From positions 1-5,743 of the forward strand of contig JAICKT010000297.1 of assembly GCA_025927795.1 (NCBI GenBank): a stretch of 5,743 nucleotides of DNA. The letters are read 5' to 3'. Below are positions 1 to 4,932 of this stretch, piece by piece. The notes beneath the pieces were generated by a model, which had not been told where the DNA came from, made no database searches, and saw only the letters and a program-made list of their open reading frames with translations. Made by a program: the position numbers and the translations under genes. Every line of letters starts with the position of its first letter. Position 1 is the first letter of the stretch. The stretch is from Parafilimonas sp. (GTDB taxonomy: Bacteria > Bacteroidota > Bacteroidia > Chitinophagales > Chitinophagaceae).

Positions 1-592
1 CAGCATGTTCTTTTAATGCAGGCATTAGTTTTTCTTTTTTTATTTCAGCATTGCTAACGGGAGCTAACAAGCGCAATAATTTGCTGTTCATGCGGCTTTT
101 CTTTACCAGTAAAACATGTTGATTAAGCTCAGCTTGTTTTGCAGCAGTGCAATCATCAAACAACAAAAGCACGGCATCAATATGTCGTTCAGGTGTTACA
201 GAAAGCACAATCACTTTTTGTTTTATCCATATCCATTTACCACTACCATGTTTAAACCGGCAGCAATGCTCATGCACTGCATTTTCTTTTACTTCATTAC
301 ATGTTGCTGCATGCAGCGTAGACGATTCGGCAAAAAAAATAAAAGCCTGCAAGTCAACGGGATGCATGTGCTTTATTAAAAATTGCAGATCTCCTTTTAT
401 AAATGCTGTTCTCGGGTAACCAAAAACTCTTGTGAAATTACCGGTTAAAAAAGCCGTGCCCATTGTTGTTCCGCAGCGTGTAAAGGCAGCAACTGTGCTT
501 TCGCTAAAATGCAAACTTTCGAGCAGATCAGTGCACACAGTTTTATATATATCATTATACTGAATAAACTGCCGCAATTCATTTTTTACCAT
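1..592 (-). CDS. PAS-domain protein, probable sensor/transcriptional regulator (C-terminus outside the window)
   Basis: The minus strand is open for 197 codons from an ATG at 592-590 to the left edge, where the gene is cut. The protein starts MVKNELRQFIQYNDIY. Residues about 40-150 look like a PAS fold: FTRVFGYPRTAFIKG (53-67) matches the 'N..F...GY..EE' start of PAS domains, HMHPVDLQAF (75-84) the 'IHPDD' segment, and CRFKHGSGKWIWIKQKV (111-127) the PAS_3-type strand pair 'yRf+hkdGs.rWi'. The tail after residue 150 is lysine-rich and probably a linker. In Bacteroidota, small PAS proteins of this design often end in a LuxR-type helix-turn-helix, which would lie beyond the edge; this is inferred, not seen. 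No methionine occurs upstream before the in-frame stop at 671-673, so the ATG at 592 is the best start. The gene is divergent from the lipoprotein at 1005. I am confident that it is coding and fairly confident of PAS. Confidence 0.77.
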   Translation of the reverse strand, partial: MVKNELRQFIQYNDIYKTVCTDLLESLHFSESTVAAFTRCGTTMGTAFLTGNFTRVFGYPRTAFIKGDLQFLIKHMHPVDLQAFIFFAESSTLHAATCNEVKENAVHEHCCRFKHGSGKWIWIKQKVIVLSVTPERHIDAVLLLFDDCTAAKQAELNQHVLLVKKSRMNSKLLRLLAPVSNAEIKKEKLMPALKEHA

Positions 593-1004
593 ATCCCTTT
601 TTCTTTTTCTAAAAATCCTGAACACATAAATGTAATAAAGTAAACACCTTCTTTTTCTGATATTGTTTTTTTAAATGCATTACAATCTGAGATAAAAATA
701 ATATAAATGCTTCTATAATACTGCAAACTTGTACCGGCTTTGCGGTGGTACTTTTTAGCGTACATACATTGGCGCTGTAAAAAGATCATGCGAAAAAAAT
801 AGAAAAATATAACTGCAGAATTTATGTTGAATTTCATTTATGAAGCTTTATGTTGATTATGGAATCAGCTATGCATAAAGCGCTGCTGTTATACCAAAAA
901 AATTAGGAAGGTGATTTAATATAGGTTACATTTATTTTTTCAATGTCCATATAACAATTCCTCCCGTCCCTTTTTATTTATTCATTATTAAAAATTAAAG
1001 ATCA
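593..1004. other. Divergent intergenic region between the PAS gene and the lipoprotein gene
   Basis: This 412-base AT-rich spacer separates two divergently transcribed genes, so it should hold both promoters. No exact TAnnTTTG element is visible on either strand; near misses are TATTTTTT at 933-940 (plus) and TACATTTA at 634-627 (minus). A 10-base direct repeat TTTATGTTGA occurs at 821-830 and 847-856. A short hairpin with a T-run lies at 731-756. An 83-codon minus-strand reading frame at 586-837 has a low-complexity, family-less translation and is not called as a gene. Confidence 0.55.
731..756 (+). terminator. Possible weak intrinsic terminator or attenuator hairpin
   Basis: GTACC at 731-735 pairs with GGTAC at 747-751, with one further G-T pair and an 11-base or shorter loop. 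The plus-strand hairpin is followed at once by TTTTT (752-756). There is no recognisable plus-strand gene upstream to terminate. If it is real it could only act on transcripts entering the lipoprotein leader, about 250 bases before the start codon. The stem is short, so chance is a serious alternative. Confidence 0.25.
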
Positions 1005-1745
1005 ATGAAACGGTTCAGGTTTAATGGCTTGCTGTTCTATGCAGCCATGGCATTTTTTTTAACTTCCTGCAGCGGAAACGGAAGTAAAGAAACAAATACA
1101 GACACTACTGCTGCTGACACTACTGCAACCAGTACAGTTGTACCGGAGGCAAATACTATCGTTACTTCACCGCAGAATATGATAGTAATAATGCACAAAG
1201 TATCCAACTTTGAAAAATGGAAATCTGCTTATGATGAACATGATTCTGCACGGCTGGCAAGTGGCATTCATAATTTTGTGATTGCCCGTGGTGCAGAAGA
1301 TTCAAACATGGTGCTTGTTGCTTTGAAAATTGATGATACAACAAAAGCAAAAGCATTTGGCAAAGATCCGGGTCTTAAAAAAGCAATGCAGAAGGGCGGC
1401 GTAACAGGCACACCTTCTATTTCTTTTGTTACCATGGTGTTTCAGGATACGGCTGATATCGGTTCAGTTTTGCGTGCAAGTTCTACATTTACTGTAAAGG
1501 ATTGGGACACGTGGCAAAAAGCATTTGAAGATGGCAGACAGCAGAGATTGGATAATGGAATAAAAGACCGGGCTTATGGTCATGATCTTGACGACAACAA
1601 AAAAGTAAGCGTGGTAACTGCCTTAACAGATACTGCAAAAGCGTTTGCTTTTTACAAGTCTGATGCGCTGAAAGAAAAAATGAAAGCAGCCGGATTGGTA
1701 AGTACACCGAAGCGTTTTCTATATACAATTGTGCAGCGCTATTAA
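1005..1745 (+). CDS. Lipoprotein with two tandem ferredoxin-like (dimeric alpha/beta barrel) domains
   Basis: This 246-residue protein has a lipoprotein signal peptide: basic MKRFRFNG, a hydrophobic stretch, then lipobox LTSC with the lipidated cysteine at 22. A Thr/Ala/Asp-rich linker (about 23-57) should tether it to a membrane; the C-S-G-N-G start of the mature protein gives no firm inner or outer sorting call. Two homologous halves follow, about 59-146 and 154-246. Matching landmarks are NFEKWKSAYDE (68-78) with DWDTWQKAFED (166-176), RLASGI (83-88) with RLDNGI (181-186), KAKAF (114-118) with KAFAF (212-216), and GVTGTP (132-137) with GLVSTP (230-235). Each half has the beta-alpha-beta-beta-alpha-beta pattern of the dimeric alpha/beta barrel superfamily, where two units normally pair, so one chain may form its own pseudo-dimer. 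The ligand and function are unknown; I see no heme or metal motif. A terminator follows directly, so it is probably monocistronic. Confidence 0.85.
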   Translation: MKRFRFNGLLFYAAMAFFLTSCSGNGSKETNTDTTAADTTATSTVVPEANTIVTSPQNMIVIMHKVSNFEKWKSAYDEHDSARLASGIHNFVIARGAEDSNMVLVALKIDDTTKAKAFGKDPGLKKAMQKGGVTGTPSISFVTMVFQDTADIGSVLRASSTFTVKDWDTWQKAFEDGRQQRLDNGIKDRAYGHDLDDNKKVSVVTALTDTAKAFAFYKSDALKEKMKAAGLVSTPKRFLYTIVQRY

Positions 1746-1765
1746 ATAATTTTGAAAGTTTTAAT

Positions 1766-1800
1766 AAAAAGATGAAGTAAGTGCTTCATCTTTTTTTATT
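1766..1800 (+). terminator. Rho-independent terminator of the lipoprotein gene
   Basis: A perfect 12-bp stem (AAAAAGATGAAG at 1766-1777 with CTTCATCTTTTT at 1784-1795) encloses a 6-base loop, TAAGTG, and runs into a T-rich tract. It lies 20 bases after the lipoprotein stop codon. The A-run before the stem and the T-run after it are mirror images, so it could also stop transcripts arriving from the right, including read-through of the dead toxin-antitoxin region. Confidence 0.85.
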
Positions 1801-1908
1801 AGTGTTTGTGCTAAATTAAATTTTACTTAAGGTGAGATAAGAATAATTTCTTCATCAACATAAATTCAGAATAAAAAATTTTTGGTAATACTTTCAAATA
1901 TTTATTCT

Positions 1909-1932
1909 TATTGTTTTACTAAGTAAACAATA
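1909..1932. repeat. 24-base near-palindrome
   Basis: TATTGTT (1909-1915) pairs with AACAATA (1926-1932) and TACT (1917-1920) with AGTA (1922-1925). This gives 11 base pairs around a single central A (1921), with one bulged T (1916). The one-base centre is too tight for an RNA hairpin loop unless the innermost pairs open, so a protein-binding dyad or the end of a small repeat element fits better than a terminator. Confidence 0.5.
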
Positions 1933-1942
1933 CTTTACTCTT

Positions 1943-1976
1943 TGATCGTTATTTCTGACGACAGGAGAAATCTCTT
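1943..1976. repeat. Short inverted-repeat element, candidate dispersed genomic repeat
   Basis: ATTTCT (1951-1956) and AGAAAT (1966-1971) form an inverted repeat around GACGACAGG. On the minus strand the core reads GAGATTTCTCCTGTCGTCAG followed by AAATAACGATC. From memory it resembles the family 'GAGATTTCTCCTTTCGTCGA..' that recurs between genes in many Bacteroidota genomes, with a few differences here. Only one copy is in the window, so repetition cannot be shown; the resemblance is recall, not a search result. Confidence 0.4.
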
Positions 1977-2040
1977 TAGTTTTTTTAATGATTTTATAAT
2001 CAAAAGATGTTTCGTTATCTCGGCAAGACGTGTAATGTGC

Positions 2041-2257
2041 GATTACTATTTTTACTTTAAGAGCTTACGCTTAGCTCATGTTTATCGCATTTTAAATAAA
2101 TACAAACACGCTTACTTCTTTTATGTTACTACCAATAAATTAGCTTTGAAGAAATAAACTCGCAGATAATTAATTCGTTTTCTGATTCAGTAGCAACCAG
2201 TCCCTCAGACTCAATATACAATGCAATAGATGCAATGCTTTCCGCAACACTTTACCG
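2041..2257 (-). pseudogene. Decayed, truncated PIN-domain (VapC-like) toxin remnant
   Basis: Directly behind the dead antitoxin on the same strand, one frame reads SIASIALYIESEGLVATE, then SENELIICEFISSKLIYW (2239-2132). It then meets TAG TAA and resumes in the same frame as VCIYLKCDKHELSVSS (2107-2060). This follows the C-terminal half of VapC-type PIN nucleases: an 'ASI..yie' helix, 'LVxxesELIxxAixIS.kykLSYWDSLI', then 'xIYSEDMxHGLSV'. The aspartate expected after 'YW' is gone, where the stops lie, and the neighbouring frame there reads LLVVT, like the 'SLIVVTA' strand. The N-terminal half, roughly 80-90 residues with the first catalytic aspartates, is missing: only about 18 bases separate the antitoxin stop from this remnant. 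It cannot encode an active toxin. The family call is by eye from short matches plus the antitoxin neighbour. Confidence 0.6.
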
Positions 2258-2425
2258 TTATTTTTCTGCTGCCCACTTACGAATAAGTTTTTACTGTAAG
2301 CGCGTGCCTCTTCAATTGATAAAAGTTTTCAGGTTTGGTTTTTAAGGCAGCTTTTTTTTATAATGTTTTATAATCTTTATCGGGAATTAAAACATATTTT
2401 TTTTATCAATAATTATTTCTGTCAT
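2258..2425 (-). pseudogene. Dead antitoxin gene (partner of the PIN-toxin remnant)
   Basis: From ATG at 2425-2423 the frame reads MTEIIIDKK and then breaks. Restoring one A in each of three A-runs (2397-2404, the run in GAAAAC near 2324, and the run in GTAAAAAC near 2291) gives a continuous 57-codon gene ending in TAA at 2260-2258. In order it reads MTEIIIDKKKYVLIPDKDYK, TL, a stop, KKAALKTKPEKLL, and SIEEARAYSKKLIRKWAAEK. The internal stop is TAA at 2360-2358, where CAA (Gln) would fit. The layout, an N-terminal 'I.I.KK.YV.IP..dY..L' strand-helix part and a charged Ala/Lys/Arg tail ending 'LIRKWA.EK', is typical of small antitoxins encoded just upstream of toxins in Bacteroidota. I cannot name the antitoxin family. 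The repairs restore exactly the right length, which supports a former gene. Confidence 0.68.
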
Positions 2426-2426
2426 G

Positions 2427-2443
2427 TAGTTAATCGTTAACTA
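2427..2443. promoter_or_regulatory. Relic autoregulatory operator of the dead toxin-antitoxin locus
   Basis: TAGTTAA (2427-2433) and TTAACTA (2437-2443) form a perfect 7-bp inverted repeat around TCG. It lies one base upstream of the dead antitoxin ATG (2425) on the minus strand, where toxin-antitoxin operators usually sit. TATTTTG, a partial -7-like sequence, occurs just upstream of it on the same strand (about 2452-2446). Position and symmetry suggest an operator; binding is inferred. Confidence 0.5.
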
Positions 2444-2478
2444 TTCAAAATACAAAGAATGGTCTTGAAAATTTAAAT

Positions 2479-4152
2479 CTATACGCCAATCTTCTCATTC
2501 ACAATTTTCAAAATTTCTTTTTCCAGTTCAATTGTTTTGGTTTCAATTTCTTTTCCTTTTAAAATAATTTCATCAACAAAATTTTTATCAGCATATTCTT
2601 TTGCATTGATGCGCACATTCATAAACGCGCCCATTACTGCACTGCGCGCGCACAATGCGCCAACACCTGCATCTGAAACAGAATTCGGATTTCCAATTTC
2701 AGCCATTGCTTTTATTACGCTCATGCTTTCATAAGCTAATTGCATTACTGTAAATGGAATTTCAATTGCATTTTTTGTTGCTTCCTGTATAGCTTGTGTG
2801 CGAACTTTTTTTTCTTCTTCAGTTGATTTTGATAAACCAAACGCAGACATTATTTGATTGAATGCTTTCGTATCTGCATCAACCAATTTCAATAATTCAT
2901 CTTTATAGTATTGACCTTTATCTGCCCAATCGCTAAACGCTGACCAGCGTTCATCCCAACCTTGTTTATGCGATGAAAGGTTCGCCACCATCGTTCCTAA
3001 AGAAATTCCAAGCGCACCAACATACGCTGCAATAGAACCACCACCAGGTGCAGGACTTTCACTTGCTGTTTCATCTGCAAAATGTGTTAGTGTTGTATTG
3101 ATGAGCTTGCTATCAGATTTATCTTTCAATAAATATTCAATAATTCTTTCTTCAGGATTGAATGGAGTGAGTTCATTAAGACCTAAAGATTTAATTGCAA
3201 TTCTCACTAATTCTTTTTCTGAAACACCAGTCGAACGTTTTTGTTTTTTCAAAAAATATTTCCCTGCATCAATCATTGATTTCAATGGAACCAAACCAAC
3301 CAACTCACTTCCTGTTACACGAATGCCGCGTGCATCTGCTTTTTTGCAAACTTCATCAAACGCAATATGCAAAGGCGTTATACCAATGTTGGTTAAGTTC
3401 ATAGAGATTTGTGCAATACCATATTCTTCAATAAACCAGCCAATAGCTTTTACACTTTTTAAACTGCCCGGAATTGTAATTGGCTTTCCGTTTTCATCTA
3501 AAACATTTTTTCCATTTTCTTTTTTTGTTCTGCCGGCTTCACGCACATCAAATGCAATCGCATTTGCACGACGCACAGAAGTTGTATTAAGATTTACGTT
3601 GTATGCAATTAAAAAATCTCTTGCACCAATTACGGTTGCACCGCGTTTCGCATCAAACTCACATGGTCCAAAATCAGGTTTCCACTCAGGCAATTTTATC
3701 TTTTTAAAAAATCCTTCATATTCACCTGAGCGGATAATAGATAAATTATTTCTGAGTTTATCTTTTTGTGCATGCTCATATAAATAAACAGGAATCTGCA
3801 AATCTTCACCTACCATTTTTGCAAGCTGATGCGCATACGTAACTGTTTCTTCCATTGTAATATTGGCGATAGGAATTAAAGGACACACATCTGTTGCACC
3901 CATGCGCGGATGCTCGCCTTTATGCCTGCTCATGTCAATTAATTCGCCTGCTTTTTTTATGGCTTTAAATGCAGCCTGTACAACAGCTTTTGGTTCACCA
4001 ACAAAAGTTACAACGGTTCTGTTGGTTGCTTTACCCGGGTCAACATTTAATAAACGCACACCATCAACGGTTTCAATTTCATCAGTAATTTGTTTGATGA
4101 TGTTTAAATCATTTCCTTCACTAAAGTTGGGAACGCATTCGATAAGCTGCAT
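2479..4152 (-). CDS. ftcD: Bifunctional glutamate formimidoyltransferase / formimidoyl-tetrahydrofolate cyclodeaminase
   Basis: This 557-residue cytosolic enzyme matches the usual length of the fused FTCD family. The N-terminal transferase (about 1-330) moves the formimino group from N-formimino-glutamate, a histidine breakdown product, to tetrahydrofolate. The C-terminal cyclodeaminase (about 350-557) converts the product to 5,10-methenyl-THF and ammonia. Visible marks are the start IECVPNFSEG (4-13), HKGEHPRMGATDVCPLIPI (77-95) holding the family's catalytic histidine (H81 here), GARDFLIAYNVNLNT (176-190), ESPAPGGGSIAAYVGALG (365-382) opening the cyclodeaminase, VDADTKAFN (424-432) and GNPNSVSDAGVGALCARSAV (487-506). 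All expected blocks are present and uninterrupted. The ATG at 4152 places the conserved start correctly. No other hut genes are in the window. No clear minus-strand TAnnTTTG lies in the 82-base spacer shared with higB, so its promoter is unassigned. Confidence 0.95.
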   Translation of the reverse strand: MQLIECVPNFSEGNDLNIIKQITDEIETVDGVRLLNVDPGKATNRTVVTFVGEPKAVVQAAFKAIKKAGELIDMSRHKGEHPRMGATDVCPLIPIANITMEETVTYAHQLAKMVGEDLQIPVYLYEHAQKDKLRNNLSIIRSGEYEGFFKKIKLPEWKPDFGPCEFDAKRGATVIGARDFLIAYNVNLNTTSVRRANAIAFDVREAGRTKKENGKNVLDENGKPITIPGSLKSVKAIGWFIEEYGIAQISMNLTNIGITPLHIAFDEVCKKADARGIRVTGSELVGLVPLKSMIDAGKYFLKKQKRSTGVSEKELVRIAIKSLGLNELTPFNPEERIIEYLLKDKSDSKLINTTLTHFADETASESPAPGGGSIAAYVGALGISLGTMVANLSSHKQGWDERWSAFSDWADKGQYYKDELLKLVDADTKAFNQIMSAFGLSKSTEEEKKVRTQAIQEATKNAIEIPFTVMQLAYESMSVIKAMAEIGNPNSVSDAGVGALCARSAVMGAFMNVRINAKEYADKNFVDEIILKGKEIETKTIELEKEILKIVNEKIGV

Positions 4153-4198
4153 AAATTTTTGTAAGATTTTGAATGAAGATAGCAGATTTATATTTAAA

Positions 4199-4223
4199 AT
4201 AAGTTTTCAAAACGAAAACTTAT
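4199..4223. promoter_or_regulatory. Palindromic operator of the higBA operon
   Basis: ATAAGTTTTC (4199-4208) and GAAAACTTAT (4214-4223) form a perfect 10-bp inverted repeat around AAAAC. The right arm ends on the first base of the -7 element, so a bound dimer would cover the promoter from about -35 to -11. This is the expected place for autorepression by HigA or the HigB-HigA complex. It also lies upstream of the divergent ftcD start (4152) and might affect that gene. The symmetry is seen; the binding is inferred from the HigA family. Confidence 0.75.
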
Positions 4224-4230
4224 AAATTTG
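4223..4230 (+). promoter_or_regulatory. Bacteroidota-type -7 promoter element of higBA
   Basis: TAAATTTG matches the Bacteroidota consensus TAnnTTTG exactly. Only four bases (CATT) separate it from the higB ATG at 4235. With a start site a few bases after the element, transcription would begin at or within about 3 bases of the start codon, giving a leaderless or nearly leaderless mRNA. No good TTG -33 box is visible; the matching region is inside the left operator arm. Confidence 0.6.
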
Positions 4231-4234
4231 CATT

Positions 4235-4561
4235 ATGAACATCATTGCTAAAAAAGCTGTTCTGTTTTATATTAAAAAATATCCAACGGCAAGAATACCT
4301 TTATTAGCATGGTATAATGAATTTGTAAGGCAGGAATTTAAAAGTTTTAATGAGCTAAAAACCATTTATGGAAATACAAGTTTGGTAGCAAACGGAAGAG
4401 TAATATTCAACATAAAAGGAAATGATTTTCGATTATTAGTTTCGATAAACTTTAAACAATCTGCAGCTTATATTATTTGGTTTGGAACGCACAAAGAATA
4501 TGATAAGATTGATGTTGAAACTATTAAATTCGATACAAAAATTTTAAACTATAAAATTTGA
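4235..4561 (+). CDS. higB: HigB-type toxin, ribosome-dependent mRNA interferase
   Basis: This 108-residue protein is the toxin of a type II toxin-antitoxin pair. HigB toxins of this family cut mRNA on translating ribosomes when the antitoxin is lost. The match is to the E. coli YgjN-like HigB family (about 104 residues): an N-terminal helix IIAKKAVLFYIKKYP (3-17), an aromatic-rich helix with W26, then the core VIFNIKGNDFRLLVSINF (56-73), paralleling 'YVFNVGGNELRVVAMVFF', and IWFGTHKEYDKI (81-92), paralleling 'IREVMTHKEYDFF'. The basic and polar residues expected to act on RNA (K61, N63, R66, H86, K87) are present, and nothing is truncated. It is the first gene of its operon, with higA starting 2 bases after its stop. 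The ATG at 4235 is the only sensible start and puts the -7 element right next to it. Confidence 0.9.
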   Translation: MNIIAKKAVLFYIKKYPTARIPLLAWYNEFVRQEFKSFNELKTIYGNTSLVANGRVIFNIKGNDFRLLVSINFKQSAAYIIWFGTHKEYDKIDVETIKFDTKILNYKI

Positions 4562-4563
4562 TT

Positions 4564-4920
4564 ATGAACTGGAAAGTAATAAAAACAGAAGCTTATTATA
4601 AAAAAGCAATTAAGCGGGCAATGGAAATTTTTCATGCAAAAGAAAATACATCTGAGTCAGACGAACTGGCTTTGTTGTTAGTGCTTATAAAAGATTATGA
4701 AGAAAAACATATTCATATACCCGAAATAAATCCAATTGAAATAATCAAACTAAAAATGCAGGAACGTGGTATGAAGGCGAAAGACCTTGAACCGATTCTT
4801 GGAAGTAAAGGACATATATCCTCTATACTTTCCGGCAGAAGAGAAATTACTTTAAAAATGGCGCAACGTTTAAAAAATTATTTTCAGTTACCGGCAGAAG
4901 TTTTTTTGCATTCGGCTTAA
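4564..4920 (+). CDS. higA: HigA-type antitoxin with XRE-family helix-turn-helix
   Basis: This 118-residue antitoxin should neutralise HigB and repress the operon. An N-terminal helical region (about 1-52, YYKKAIKRAMEIFHAKE then ESDELALLLVLIKDYEEKH) resembles the extension of E. coli YgjM-type HigA. It is followed by an XRE-type DNA-binding domain at about 57-112: IIKLKMQERGMKAKDLEPIL, GSKGHISSILSGRREITLKM, AQRLKNYFQLPAEVFL. The block 'LGSKGHISSILSGRREITLKMA' corresponds closely to 'IGSKSMVSRVLSGKRKLTLEHA' of E. coli HigA. I start at ATG 4564-4566, two bases after the toxin TGA (4559-4561). A TTG at 4558 could add two residues and overlap the toxin stop, but is less likely. It converges on the antiporter gene with only 12 bases between stop codons and no strong terminator. 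Confidence 0.9.
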   Translation: MNWKVIKTEAYYKKAIKRAMEIFHAKENTSESDELALLLVLIKDYEEKHIHIPEINPIEIIKLKMQERGMKAKDLEPILGSKGHISSILSGRREITLKMAQRLKNYFQLPAEVFLHSA

Positions 4921-4932
4921 TTATTCAGTGCT

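Larger units (their letters stand above)
1801..2040. other. AT-rich non-coding stretch
   Basis: No credible gene is visible here on either strand. It contains two dyad elements (1909-1932 and 1951-1971), listed separately. To the right it grades into the decayed toxin remnant that starts near 2041. A 71-codon plus-strand frame (1942-2157, TTG start) is antisense to that remnant and has no recognisable content. Confidence 0.6.

Noticed and set aside
116..419. Two overlapping plus-strand frames of 87 and 90 codons
   Set aside because: Both are opposite the PAS-domain frame, which has clear domain landmarks and is longer.
586..837. An 83-codon minus-strand frame ending just over the PAS gene start
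   Set aside because: The translation is a low-complexity mix of Phe, Ile, Lys and Tyr with no domain, in a region expected to be regulatory. The 7-base overlap with the PAS ATG is not enough to call it.
1162..1728. Minus-strand frames inside the lipoprotein gene
   Set aside because: They are antisense to a gene with a signal peptide, internal domain duplication and its own terminator.
1942..2157. A 71-codon plus-strand frame starting at TTG
   Set aside because: It has an unusual start and no recognisable motif, and most of it is antisense to the PIN-toxin remnant.
3098..3787. A 229-codon open frame on the plus strand
   Set aside because: It lies entirely antisense to ftcD, whose protein is intact and strongly recognisable. 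The translation has no family features and arises from the codon use of the opposite strand.
3863..4225. A plus-strand frame of 120 codons running into the higB promoter
   Set aside because: It is antisense to the conserved N-terminus of FtcD, and its end overlaps the operator.
4558..4563. Alternative TTG start for higA, overlapping the higB stop
   Set aside because: It adds only Met-Ile before a normal ATG at 4564. ATG is the preferred start and a 2-base gap is normal for such operons.
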